Shown here piece by piece: positions 42,294 to 50,651 of a DNA stretch of 64,000 nucleotides. Position 1 is the first letter of the stretch. Each line of letters opens with the position of its first letter. This DNA comes from Austwickia sp. (GTDB lineage: Bacteria > Actinomycetota > Actinomycetes > Actinomycetales > Dermatophilaceae). The stretch is taken from NCBI GenBank assembly GCA_016711265.1, contig JADJTI010000005.1, positions 372,001 to 436,000 on the forward strand. The letters are read 5' to 3'. A program made the position numbers and the translations under genes. A model generated the notes under the pieces. It saw only the letters and a list, made by a program, of their open reading frames with translations, did not search any database and had not been told where the DNA came from.

Positions 42294-43462
42294 AGCGTGC
42301 CTGCCGGCAGAGTGAAGGTCAGGGTGGCGCCGCCGTGGGCGTTGTTCGCCGCGGCGATCCACCCGCCGTGGCGCGCCACGATCTGGGCGCACAGTGACAA
42401 CCCCAACCCGATGCCCTGGTAGTCGGCGGCATCCTTGTCGGACCGCTGATAGGCCCCGAAGATGGCCTCCTCCTCACCGGGTTGGATGCCCACCCCCCGG
42501 TCGGCGACCTGCACGCGGATCCACTCCGGCTCACCGGGTGCGCTCGGGGGCTCCGGCGCGCTGGTCACCCGAATCTGAGCGGGTTGGCCGGGGCGGCTGT
42601 ACTTGACGGAGTTGGTGATCAGGTTGGCCAGCAGCTGACGGGTGAGGGCGGCGTCGGCGTGCACCTGGTGCGGGGTGTCGATCTCGAAGACCACGCCCGT
42701 GCGGTCCACGCCCTCGTAGACGGCCGCGATGTCCTCGATCAGGGACTGCAGCTCCAGGGTCGTTCGCGAGACCTCGCCGTTGCGCCGCACCGTGTAGGCC
42801 AGGTAGTCCTCGATCATGGCGCGCATCCGGACCGACGCTGAACCGGCCCGCCGGGTGGCCGCGAGAGCGGACTCTGAGTCCCCGTCCTCCAGCTCGTCGG
42901 CGGCGGCATCGAGCCAGCCGGTGACCGCGGTGAGCGGTCCCTTCAAGTCGTGTGCCAGCGTCCCGGCGAACGTCTCCAGCTCGCGCTGGCGGGCGTGTTC
43001 CTGGGTGATGTCGGCGATCAGGTGCAGGGTCGCCGTGCTGCCGTCGACCGAGATCGGGTGACGCAGCAGGGACACCCGCCGGGAATCCCCGCCGGCCGCC
43101 GCCACAACGAGCTCATGCTGACCATGCCGAGGGGAGCTGACCAGCAGCTCGGCCAGCTGCTCCGCGCTGATCGCCACCGCGTCCTCATGCGGCTCCGACC
43201 ACGAGGGCAGCGGCGTTCCGGCCGGTCGTACCCGGGTGGGCAGCGCCGAGCCCAGCAGGTCGCCGGCCGCCCGGTTGGACAAGGTGACGCGGTCCTCGGC
43301 GTCGGAGAGAACCAGGGCGTCGCTCATGGACTGGAAGACCGTCGACATGAGCTCGGCCTGCTCCTGTTCGGCTCGGGCGTCCAGGGCCGCCTGGGCGGCC
43401 ATCCGGGTGTTGTGATCGCGGGCGATGGCCACGATGATCGCCGCCACCGGCGTGAAACCCAT
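42290..43462 (-). CDS. Sensor histidine kinase, PAS and catalytic part (3' piece of a frameshifted gene)
   Basis: A 390-residue open frame with one PAS domain (FQSMSDALVLSDAEDRVTLS) and an intact kinase core: H-box LAHDLKGPLTAVTG with His171, N-box LLANLITNSVKYSRPG, G1 VADRGVGI and G2 GIGLGLSLCAQI. Its membrane sensor half is in another frame immediately upstream (43470-44321). Removing one base from the eight-G run at 43484-43491 joins them with a smooth match to the paralogous kinase downstream. The ATG used here is internal to the natural protein, so this piece may not be made alone. Overlaps the downstream paralogue by ATGA. Confidence 0.8.
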   Translation of the reverse strand: MGFTPVAAIIVAIARDHNTRMAAQAALDARAEQEQAELMSTVFQSMSDALVLSDAEDRVTLSNRAAGDLLGSALPTRVRPAGTPLPSWSEPHEDAVAISAEQLAELLVSSPRHGQHELVVAAAGGDSRRVSLLRHPISVDGSTATLHLIADITQEHARQRELETFAGTLAHDLKGPLTAVTGWLDAAADELEDGDSESALAATRRAGSASVRMRAMIEDYLAYTVRRNGEVSRTTLELQSLIEDIAAVYEGVDRTGVVFEIDTPHQVHADAALTRQLLANLITNSVKYSRPGQPAQIRVTSAPEPPSAPGEPEWIRVQVADRGVGIQPGEEEAIFGAYQRSDKDAADYQGIGLGLSLCAQIVARHGGWIAAANNAHGGATLTFTLPAGTL

Positions 43463-43469
43463 CAGGAGA

Positions 43470-44321
43470 TCAATGAACAGCTTGGGGGGGGAACCAGCTC
43501 AGCTGACCGGTGACGTACCAGGGGTAGTTGTAGAAGGCGGCGGCCGCAGTCATGGCCAGCACGATCGAGGCCACCCACCGCGGGGGCATCAGCAGCGCCG
43601 CGCACAGCGGACCGAGCACGACCACCCAGGCCACCGGGGAGCTGGGTGCCGTCGAGATGATCGCCGGGCCCAGGACGCAGCCGACGATGAGCAGCGGGAC
43701 CAGGGGTTTGGCGATGATCGCGCTGGCTGCGGGCGGAGCGAACAACCACACCATGGCCGTCCCGATGGCGATGCCGGTGGCGCTGCCCGCGCGGATGCAG
43801 GCGACGAAAGCCAGGATCGGGTCGTGCAACACCGTGCTCGGAGGGCAGCCGGCGTAGGCCCCCATGAGCAGGCCGATCGGGGACAGCAGGAAGCCGTAGC
43901 CGAAGAACGCGGCCGCTTGGTGGCCGTTCGCAGGACACCAGGTGCGGTGGCGGCGACGGTACACCCAGGCGAGCGCCACGGCGTACGCGAGGCTACCCAC
44001 GGCGATCGGCACGGTGTCCGCCGGCCCGCGCTTCAGCGCGAGCCCGGCCAGGACGACGACCGCCATGTGCGCCGCGACGGTGCGGACGAAAACCCCCGTG
44101 CGGGGAATGTCGCGGTCCGGCCACACCGCGGCGATGGCGACCAGCATGGATGCCTGCACCGCGAAGGTCACCGGCAGGCCGGACCAGGTGTCGAAGAGCA
44201 CAAAGGAGGCAACCGTCGTCAACGCTGTCAGGAAGCCCATCGACAGCTGAACCAGCCACAGCGGGCTCACCAGATCGGCAGGCCTCGGGGGCGCGCCAAT
44301 GGTGTCCGCGTGGCCTGGCAT
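43470..44321 (-). CDS. MASE1-type membrane sensor part (5' piece of the frameshifted kinase gene)
   Basis: A 283-residue piece with about eight hydrophobic segments (LTALTTVASFVLFDTWSG, SMLVAIAAVWPDRDI, MAVVVLAGLALKR, PLVPLLIVGCVLGPAI and others), paralogous to residues 25-280 of the downstream kinase. It ends prematurely at SWFPPQAVH just after a run of eight C on its strand; with seven C it would continue KLFIDLLMGFTPVAAIIVA into the kinase frame. The ATG at 44319-44321 has AAGGA seven bases upstream. Either a sequencing slip, a contingency tract, or a recent pseudogene. Confidence 0.75.
   Translation of the reverse strand: MPGHADTIGAPPRPADLVSPLWLVQLSMGFLTALTTVASFVLFDTWSGLPVTFAVQASMLVAIAAVWPDRDIPRTGVFVRTVAAHMAVVVLAGLALKRGPADTVPIAVGSLAYAVALAWVYRRRHRTWCPANGHQAAAFFGYGFLLSPIGLLMGAYAGCPPSTVLHDPILAFVACIRAGSATGIAIGTAMVWLFAPPAASAIIAKPLVPLLIVGCVLGPAIISTAPSSPVAWVVVLGPLCAALLMPPRWVASIVLAMTAAAAFYNYPWYVTGQLSWFPPQAVH
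43484..43491. other. Eight-G homopolymer at the frameshift
   Basis: GGGGGGGG on the plus strand (CCCCCCCC on the coding strand) at the exact junction of the two kinase frames. Losing one base, or gaining two, restores a single continuous kinase of about 670 residues. Confidence 0.85.
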
Positions 44322-44488
44322 GCCCGTCCTTCGTCGAACCGATACTTCTGTCCATGTGCTCATCGGCCGTGGCCAGCGGCATCTGAGCCGACCCAGGTCC
44401 GCCACCCGCGTCCGGCCGCCGTACCCCCGGGGCGTCGCGGTAGGGTCGTCCCCGGTACGCACGTCCCCAGCGGAGCCGGAGAGGACCC

Positions 44489-44869
44489 ATGCGCCTGCGA
44501 ACCTTCCTGCGCGCCAAGATCCACCGAGCCAGGGTGACCTCGGCCGACCTCCATTACGTCGGCTCGATCACGATTGACTCGCAGTTGCTGGACGCTGCGG
44601 GCATCGCCGAGTTCGAATTCGTGCAGGTGGTGGACATCGACAACGGGGCTCGCTTGGAGACCTATGTGATCGCGGGCGAAGCCGGGTCCGGGGTGATCCA
44701 GCTCAACGGCGCGGCCGCCCGCCTGGTCCAACCCGGAGACCTGATCATCGTGATGGCCTACGAACTGACCGACGAGCCGGTCACCGTCGCGCCACGGGTG
44801 GTCCTCGTCGACCCCGCCACGAACGCGATCATCGAGACCACCACCCACCAGGCCGTCCACGCCGACTGA
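44489..44869 (+). CDS. panD: Aspartate 1-decarboxylase precursor
   Basis: A 126-residue pyruvoyl enzyme making beta-alanine for pantothenate and CoA. The self-cleavage site Gly24-Ser25 is in LHYVGSITIDSQLLDAAG. Substrate residues YVIAGEAGSGVIQLNGAAARL and the C-terminal GDLIIVMAYELTDE follow. GGAGAGGA precedes the ATG; a TAGGGT box near 44442 may be its -10. It stands alone, apart from panB and panC, and complements coaD (21252) in the CoA pathway. Confidence 0.95.
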   Translation: MRLRTFLRAKIHRARVTSADLHYVGSITIDSQLLDAAGIAEFEFVQVVDIDNGARLETYVIAGEAGSGVIQLNGAAARLVQPGDLIIVMAYELTDEPVTVAPRVVLVDPATNAIIETTTHQAVHAD

Positions 44870-44903
44870 GCCGCAGGGGAGCGCCGCGTCCCGGCGCAGC
44901 CGT

Positions 44904-44909
44904 TAGCCT
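44904..44909 (+). promoter_or_regulatory. -10 box of the ffh leaderless promoter (TAGCCT)
   Basis: TAGCCT, six bases, GTG of ffh. No Shine-Dalgarno is present. Confidence 0.6.
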
Positions 44910-44915
44910 GGTCCG

Positions 44916-46556
44916 GTGTTCAACAGCCTGTCCGACCGCCTGACCGACACCTTCAAGAACCTGCGCCGCAAGGGCCGCCTCACCGAGCAGGACGTCAACA
45001 AGACGATCCGAGACATCCGGGTGGCCCTGCTGGACGCCGACGTGGCGCTGCCGGTGGTGCGTCAGTTCACCAGTGCGGTCCGGGAGCGGGCCCTGGGCGC
45101 CGAGGTCAACGAGGCCCTCAACCCGGGCCAGCAGGTCGTCAAGATCGTCAACGACGAACTCATCGACATCCTGGGTGGTCAGACCCGGACGATCCAGTTC
45201 GCCAAGACCCCACCCACCGTCATCATGCTGGTGGGTCTGCAGGGCTCGGGTAAGACGACGCTGGCCGGCAAGCTGGGCTACTGGCTCAAGGATCAGGGGC
45301 ACACGCCGCTGCTGGTGGCGGCCGACCTGCAGCGACCCAACGCGGTGACCCAGCTCCAGGTGGTCGGCGAGCGGGCCGGCGTACCGGTCTTTGCCCCCGA
45401 GCGCGGCAACGTAGCCGGTCACGATGCGGCCACCGAGTTCAACACGGGCACCAGAGGGTACGGCGACCCGGTGGAGGTCGCGCGGGCGGGTGTGGCGCAG
45501 GCTCGGCACAAGCTGCACGACGTGGTCATCGTCGACACCGCCGGCCGGCTGGCGATCGACGAGGTGCTGATGCGCCAGGCAGCCGACATCAAGGACGCCA
45601 TCTCCCCGCACGAGGTGCTGTTCGTCATCGACGCGATGATCGGTCAGGCCGCGATCGAGACAGCGATCGCGTTCCAGGACGGCCTCGACTTCAGCGGCGT
45701 GGTGCTGTCCAAGCTGGACGGTGACGCCCGCGGTGGTGCCGCGCTGTCGGTGGCCTCGGTCACCGGACGGCCCATCATGTTCGCCTCCGTGGGGGAGCAG
45801 ACCAAGGACTTCGAGGTCTTCCATCCCGACCGGATGGCCTCGCGGATCCTGGACATGGGCGACGTGCTCACCCTCATCGAGCAGGCGCAGCGGGCCTTCG
45901 ACCAGCGCCAGCAGGACGAGATGGCGCGCAAGTTCCTCGCCGACGAGGACTTCACGTTCGACGATTTCCTGCAGCAGATGGCCGCCATCAAGAAGATGGG
46001 CTCCCTCAAGGGCCTGCTCGCGATGATGCCCGGGATGAACCAGATGCGGGACCAGCTCGATGCCCTGGACGAACGCGAGTTCGACCGCATCGAGGCGATG
46101 GTGCGCTCGATGACGCCGTTCGAACGCACCCACCCCAAGGCGATGAACGGGTCGCGCCGCGCCCGGATCGCCAAGGGTTCGGGGGTCCACGTCAGCGAGG
46201 TCAACCAGCTTCTGGAGCGTTTTGGTGAGGCGCAGAAGATGATGCGTCAGCTGCGCCGCGGCGGCGGCATTCCCGGGATGCCGGGGATGCCGGGGATGGG
46301 TGGCCCGGGCGGCAAGGGCAAGGCGGCGCCGAAGAAGAAGGGCAAGAGTGGCAACCCCGCCAAGCGGGCCGAGCAGGAGAAGCAGGCGGCGGCCAAGCGG
46401 GCCGAGCTGCGGCAGGCGGCGCAGCAGCGGGCCTTTGGTCTCGGCGGGCCGGACGGAGCCGGCGAGGCAGCCGGCGAGAACGCTGATCCCGCCGCGGCGC
46501 TGGGGGCGTTGGACCCGAACGCGCTGCCCAAGTCCTTCGACCAGTTCTTCAAGTAG
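44916..46556 (+). CDS. ffh: Signal recognition particle protein Ffh
   Basis: The 546-residue SRP54 GTPase. NG-domain motifs are MLVGLQGSGKTTLAGKL near residue 107, DTAGRLAIDEVLMRQ, LSKLDGDARGGAALS and FASVGEQTKDFEVFHP. The methionine-rich M domain begins near 310 (MARKFLADEDFTFDDFLQQM) with the RNA-binding GSRRARIAKGSGVHVSEVNQL, then MPGMPGMPGMGG. The C-terminus has a Lys/Ala/Glu-rich tail longer than in Escherichia coli. The GTG start follows the TAGCCT -10 box by six bases. Works with FtsY (31988). Confidence 0.96.
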   Translation: MFNSLSDRLTDTFKNLRRKGRLTEQDVNKTIRDIRVALLDADVALPVVRQFTSAVRERALGAEVNEALNPGQQVVKIVNDELIDILGGQTRTIQFAKTPPTVIMLVGLQGSGKTTLAGKLGYWLKDQGHTPLLVAADLQRPNAVTQLQVVGERAGVPVFAPERGNVAGHDAATEFNTGTRGYGDPVEVARAGVAQARHKLHDVVIVDTAGRLAIDEVLMRQAADIKDAISPHEVLFVIDAMIGQAAIETAIAFQDGLDFSGVVLSKLDGDARGGAALSVASVTGRPIMFASVGEQTKDFEVFHPDRMASRILDMGDVLTLIEQAQRAFDQRQQDEMARKFLADEDFTFDDFLQQMAAIKKMGSLKGLLAMMPGMNQMRDQLDALDEREFDRIEAMVRSMTPFERTHPKAMNGSRRARIAKGSGVHVSEVNQLLERFGEAQKMMRQLRRGGGIPGMPGMPGMGGPGGKGKAAPKKKGKSGNPAKRAEQEKQAAAKRAELRQAAQQRAFGLGGPDGAGEAAGENADPAAALGALDPNALPKSFDQFFK

Positions 46557-46565
46557 TTCACGTAG

Positions 46566-47492
46566 TCACGAGCGGCCCAGCTGCCCGACGTGATGCTGCA
46601 GCGTCGACGCCAGGCAGGTCAGCCCGCCGGCGCCGGCGACCGCAGTCGTGATGCCATCGACCTGCACATCGATCTCCTTGATCGACATGGCGATGGCCGC
46701 GATGGTGCCGGCCGCCTCCGACGCCGCCTCCTGGGCGTAGCGCACCTGCTCGGAGATCTGGTCGGAGGAGCTGGACGTCTCATCCGCGAGGGACTTCACC
46801 TCGCCAGCCACGACGGCGAAGCCTCGGCCCGCCTCACCGGCCCGGGCGGCCTCGATGGTGGCATTGAGGGCCAGCAGGCGAGTCTGACCGGCCACCTGGC
46901 TGATGAGCCGAACCGCCTGCTCGATCTGGGCGCTGGCCCGTTCCAACTGCTCCATGATGGACAGCGCGCTGGTGGCCTCCGTCACCGCGGACTCGGCCAC
47001 TCCGGAGAGTTTCGTGGCGGCGTCCCCGAGTTTGCCCGCCGCCGCCTGCAGTTCATGGCTGATGCCGGTGACGGCGTCGGCCACCTCGGCCTGCTGCGCG
47101 CTGGTCCGAGACAGCTCCACCTCCGCGGCCTTCATGGACTCGTGGGCGTGGTTGAGGCCCGCTGCTCCGGCCCGGAACACCCCCGGCATCCCCTGCTCAA
47201 GGAACCGGCGGTGATACCGGCCTTCGGCGGCGGCGTGCAGGGCCGCCGTACTCTCACGCAGATACGCGTCCACCAGGTCCATCAGCCGGTTGAAGTCGTC
47301 GACGGCGCGGGCCTGGTCTTCCGCGTGCGGCGAGTCGATGATCCGTGCCTCCAGGTCGCCGTCCGCGGCGGCCGCCAATGCCGTGCCCAGGAGGGCCAAG
47401 GTGGTCGCCGCGTCCGTGATGACGGCCGTGGTGACGTCCCTGGGGTGTAACGCCGCGGAGCGGCGGGCGCCCGAACTGCCGTACGGCTTCAT
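46566..47492 (-). CDS. Soluble methyl-accepting chemotaxis-type protein
   Basis: A 308-residue cytosolic chemoreceptor-like protein without membrane segments. Residues from about 120 on form the coiled signalling domain with the hairpin tip LLALNATIEAARAGEAGRGFAVVAGEVKSLAD (here split over residues roughly 200-232), the highly conserved CheA/CheW contact. The N-terminal 110 residues resemble a HAMP-like or four-helix region (ARIIDSPHAEDQARAVDDFNRLMDL). The ATG overlaps the stop of the upstream PAS gene (ATGA). No che or flagellar genes are seen in the window, so its output is unknown. Confidence 0.85.
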   Translation of the reverse strand: MKPYGSSGARRSAALHPRDVTTAVITDAATTLALLGTALAAAADGDLEARIIDSPHAEDQARAVDDFNRLMDLVDAYLRESTAALHAAAEGRYHRRFLEQGMPGVFRAGAAGLNHAHESMKAAEVELSRTSAQQAEVADAVTGISHELQAAAGKLGDAATKLSGVAESAVTEATSALSIMEQLERASAQIEQAVRLISQVAGQTRLLALNATIEAARAGEAGRGFAVVAGEVKSLADETSSSSDQISEQVRYAQEAASEAAGTIAAIAMSIKEIDVQVDGITTAVAGAGGLTCLASTLQHHVGQLGRS

Positions 47493-48037
47493 GCGACCAA
47501 CTCCCCACTGGAGGCGATGACGTCCCACACGAACTTCTCGTACGTCGTACCCTGCTCGGCCAGGAACTGCTGAAGGTAGGCCAGCGATGCCTCGGCGGCT
47601 CGGGGCGCGCTGTCGTGGCGCCGTTCGATGTCGCGCATCTGTTGGTACACCGCCGACACGGCGGCGATCGCCGTACGGCTGGGGCTGCGACGGTTGGAGT
47701 GGTAGCCGACAACCTGTCCGGAAGTACCGAACGTCGGCGTGACATGCGCCAGCACCCAGTAGTGACTGCCATCCCGGGCCAGGTTGTCGACGTAGGCGAA
47801 AATCTCCTGGCCGGCCTCGATGGTCTGCCAGAGCAAGCGGAAGACTCCGCCGGGGAACTCCGGGTGGCGGATGATGTTGTGCGGCTTGCCGAGCAGCTCA
47901 TCCAACCGGTACCCCGACACCCGCTGGAAGACCGGGTTGGCGTAGGTGATGCGCCCCTTGAGGTCCGTCTTGGACACGATGATCTCGTCTCGGCCGAACG
48001 TGGTTTCGGCGCCGGTCACGGCCGTCGCAGTCTTCAT
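47489..48037 (-). CDS. PAS-domain sensor protein (Aer-like)
   Basis: A 182-residue soluble protein that is essentially one PAS domain: VSKTDLKGRITYANPVFQRVSGYRLDELLGKPHNIIRHPEFP is spread over residues 20-60, followed by FAYVDNLARDGSHYWVLAHVTPTFG. The NIIRHPEFP segment is the hallmark of Aer-type PAS domains that bind FAD and sense redox or oxygen. In Aer this domain is fused to a receptor; here it is a separate gene coupled (ATGA) to a soluble receptor. GGAGGA precedes the ATG. Oxygen or redox sensing is inferred from the motif. Confidence 0.85.
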   Translation of the reverse strand: MKTATAVTGAETTFGRDEIIVSKTDLKGRITYANPVFQRVSGYRLDELLGKPHNIIRHPEFPGGVFRLLWQTIEAGQEIFAYVDNLARDGSHYWVLAHVTPTFGTSGQVVGYHSNRRSPSRTAIAAVSAVYQQMRDIERRHDSAPRAAEASLAYLQQFLAEQGTTYEKFVWDVIASSGELVA

Positions 48038-48219
48038 GGTGTCCTCCATCGACGCCGGAGACCGGCAATCCTCCATCGGCAGAGCGGAATCCATGCTGAG
48101 GGCGATGGCTGGGCGAGCTGGTTCGGCCCTGGTAGCGGGCGCTGCCCCTCCTGGGCCGCCGTACCCGCGTCGTCCGTGCCGAACCCACCGCGCGCTGCCG
48201 AACCGACCGCGCGCTGCCA

Positions 48220-48290
48220 AACCCACGAAGCTTCGTGGGTTCGAGCGAGGGCCGTGGGTCCGAGCGAGGGCCGTGGGTCCGGACGCCGTA
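48220..48290. repeat. Palindrome repeat, copy 2, with duplicated flank
   Basis: A perfect 22-base palindrome (48220-48241, containing ACCCACGAAGCTTCGTGGGT) followed by CGAGCGAGGGCCGTGGGTC twice in tandem (19-base unit). The palindrome and first flank match the copy at 25078-25122. The surrounding 367-base gap between the PAS gene and the amidohydrolase also contains GC-rich runs of CGTACGGCGG-type repeats; no other gene is evident. Confidence 0.8.
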
Positions 48291-48392
48291 GGCGGGCCGG
48301 GTCGGCCGTACGGCGGGCCCATCGCCCGTACGGCGGTGCCGGTCGCGATGGTTGGCGGCTTCCCGGCGTACCGCGGTCCCGGCCGGGGCCGT

Positions 48393-48398
48393 TAACCT
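48393..48398 (+). promoter_or_regulatory. -10 box of a leaderless promoter (TAACCT)
   Basis: TAACCT, six bases, ATG of the amidohydrolase gene. Confidence 0.55.
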
Positions 48399-48404
48399 CG
48401 CCGT

Positions 48405-49490
48405 ATGAGCGATCCCGTACTCCACGTGCAGGGCCGGATTCTCGTTTCTCCGCAGGAGGAACGCGACGAACTGTGGATCATTGGCGGCCGGATCAGTTAC
48501 CAGGCACCGGTGTCGGCCGAGGTGCTGTCCATCAGGGGACATGTGCTGCCCGGACTTGTCGACGCGCATTGCCACCTGGGCATGGATCCGGCCGGCATCG
48601 ACGCCGACCGGATCGAGGAGCAGGCGCTGACCAATCGGGACGCCGGGACCCTGCTCATCCGGGACGCCGGAACCCCGGTGGACGACCGCTGGGTGCAGGA
48701 CCGCGACGACCTGCCGCGGCTCGTGCGGGCGGCCCGGCACGTGGGGCGGCCGCGCAGGTACATCCCGGGGATCGCCGACGAGGTGGAACCTGAGGACCTG
48801 GTGGACGCCGTACGACGGCAGGCCCGGGACGGCGACGGTTGGATCAAGATGGTGGGCGACTGGATCGACCGGGAACGGGGGGACCTGGCGCCGGTGTGGC
48901 CCCGCGAGGCCCTGGTCGCCGCGGTGGCTGCGGCGCACGAGGAGGGCGCGCGGGTGACCGCACACTGCTTCGGGGAGGAGTCCCTGGCGGACTTCGCGGC
49001 CGCCGGCACCGACTGCATCGAGCATGCCACCGGGCTCACCGAAGAGACGATCGATGTTTTCGCCCGCCAGGGCATCGCCATCGTGCCGACGCTGATCAAC
49101 ATCGCCAACTTCCCGGACTTCGCCGCCGCGGGAGCCGCCAAGTTCCCGCGGTACGCCGAGCACATGCGGGATCTGTACGCGCGCCGGTACGCCACCATCG
49201 CCGCGGCCCACGAGGCCGGCGTACCGATCTACACGGGCACCGACGCGGGCGGCAGCCTGCCGCACGGGTTGATCGCCCGTGAGGTGGCCGAACTCATCAC
49301 CGCCGGGCTGCCCGCGGCGGCTGCCCTCGACGCCGCCACCTGGGCCGCCCGACGCTGGCTGGGTTACCCCGGTCTGGAGGAGGGCGCGCAGGCAGACCTG
49401 GTGGTGTACGACGAGGACCCGCGCACCGACGTCACGGTCCTGGCCAGGCCGCGTCAGATCGTGCTGCGCGGCGCTCTCGTGAGCCGGTGA
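48405..49490 (+). CDS. Amidohydrolase family protein (imidazolonepropionase-like)
   Basis: A 361-residue metal-dependent hydrolase. The first metal site is GLVDAHCHLGMDPAG, the middle includes WIKMVGDWID with the bridging lysine, then ARVTAHCFGEESL, CIEHATGLTEE and YTGTDAGGSLPHG with the catalytic aspartate. The ending GLEEGAQADLVVYDEDP is typical of the imidazolonepropionase/Xaa-Pro dipeptidase-like subgroup. Substrate unknown. The start agrees with the TAACCT box. The stop overlaps the next gene by four bases (GTGA). Confidence 0.9.
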   Translation: MSDPVLHVQGRILVSPQEERDELWIIGGRISYQAPVSAEVLSIRGHVLPGLVDAHCHLGMDPAGIDADRIEEQALTNRDAGTLLIRDAGTPVDDRWVQDRDDLPRLVRAARHVGRPRRYIPGIADEVEPEDLVDAVRRQARDGDGWIKMVGDWIDRERGDLAPVWPREALVAAVAAAHEEGARVTAHCFGEESLADFAAAGTDCIEHATGLTEETIDVFARQGIAIVPTLINIANFPDFAAAGAAKFPRYAEHMRDLYARRYATIAAAHEAGVPIYTGTDAGGSLPHGLIAREVAELITAGLPAAAALDAATWAARRWLGYPGLEEGAQADLVVYDEDPRTDVTVLARPRQIVLRGALVSR

Positions 49491-50461
49491 GGGTCCCCGA
49501 ACCGGGCATCGCCGGCGGCGCCGACCGAGCGGTGTCGCTGTGTGCCGTGGGGCACAGGGTCCGGGTGGCTCCGGTGTCCGCCGAGGACATCGCGCCGTAC
49601 GCCAAGGCCATCGCCTCCTCCCGGGAGCGTCTGCGGGTGTGGAACCCGGTCAGCGCTTCCGACCTCGGCTGGCACTTGTCGCGGCAAAGCCCCGACCACC
49701 GGACGTTCATGATTCACGCCCTGGACCCGGGCGCCTGCGCCGAACCGGGCAGCGAACCCGAGCATGCGCTGGTCGGCAAGGTCAACGTGACCAACGTGGT
49801 CCGGGGCCGCGCGCAAAGCGCCACGATCGGGTACGACGCCTACGATCCGTACGCCGGGCGCGGCCTGTTCGCGGAGGGGTTGCGCCTGGTCGTGGGCCTG
49901 GCGTTCGCTCGAATGCCGCACGGCATGGGACTCCATCGTGTTGAGGCGTCGGTACAACCGGGTAACACCCGCTCCACCGTGCTGCTGCGATCGCTGGGTT
50001 TCCGGCGCCGCGGCGCCTGGCCGGCGTACCTGTTGCTGCCCGACGCCAGCGGGGTGGAGCGCTGGCGGGACCACGTCACCTACGGTCTGACCCTGCCCGA
50101 ATGGCCGGCCGAGCCGTTCACGCTGCCCATCCGCCGGGTTCCGCCGGTGGCAGTGGTCCGCGGCCAGGGCGCCGAGGCGGTGCTGGCCGCCCGCCGAGTC
50201 GCCGCGGAACTGGCGGTGCCGCTGCTACGGACCGACGCGTTCGGGGCCGGGGGTGATGAGGCGTTGGCGGCCGTCCTGGCGGACTGCCCGGACGGGGCGG
50301 TGGTGCTCTGGCCGGCGGGGCGGCGCGAGGAGGTGAGCGCACTGCTGGCCAGCGCCGGATTGAACCCCGACCAGGTGGCAGTGGCCCAGGCGGTACACCT
50401 GGATGACGTCCGGGCGGTGGCCCGATTCGCGGCCCGCGCGCAGGCGCTGACGGTCGGCTGA
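49487..50461 (+). CDS. GNAT acetyltransferase (RimJ-like) with C-terminal extra domain
   Basis: A 324-residue protein. Residues about 25-200 form a GNAT fold of the RimJ/ribosomal-protein acetyltransferase type (VRVAPVSAEDIAPYAKAIASS; GYDAYDPYAGRGLFAEGLRLV; HRVEASVQPGNTRSTVLLRSLGF). Residues 215-324 form an alpha/beta segment (VAVVRGQGAEAVLAARRVAAEL; AVVLWPAGRREEVSALLASAG) I cannot assign. The GTG start overlaps the amidohydrolase stop, so the two are coupled. The acceptor substrate is unknown. Confidence 0.82.
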   Translation: MRVPEPGIAGGADRAVSLCAVGHRVRVAPVSAEDIAPYAKAIASSRERLRVWNPVSASDLGWHLSRQSPDHRTFMIHALDPGACAEPGSEPEHALVGKVNVTNVVRGRAQSATIGYDAYDPYAGRGLFAEGLRLVVGLAFARMPHGMGLHRVEASVQPGNTRSTVLLRSLGFRRRGAWPAYLLLPDASGVERWRDHVTYGLTLPEWPAEPFTLPIRRVPPVAVVRGQGAEAVLAARRVAAELAVPLLRTDAFGAGGDEALAAVLADCPDGAVVLWPAGRREEVSALLASAGLNPDQVAVAQAVHLDDVRAVARFAARAQALTVG

Positions 50462-50651
50462 CCTCGACCGACCGCCCGGGCCGTCGGCCGGATTCGAGCC
50501 AGGTCCCCGGTTCTGGCACAATGGCCCTTCGTACCCGTGGTGCGCGGCTCCTCTCACCGTGCCCGCGTGTCCCTCGCAGCTCCCGCCCCGCGTCAGTTCC
50601 CCGCTCGGTGCGCGTGCTCACCGCAACCAGATACAGGAGAGGTCCACAAAC

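Noticed and set aside
43470..43491. Programmed ribosomal frameshifting between the two kinase halves
   Set aside because: The C run could be slippery, but no downstream stimulatory structure is obvious and the intact paralogue needs no shift. A tract-length change is simpler.
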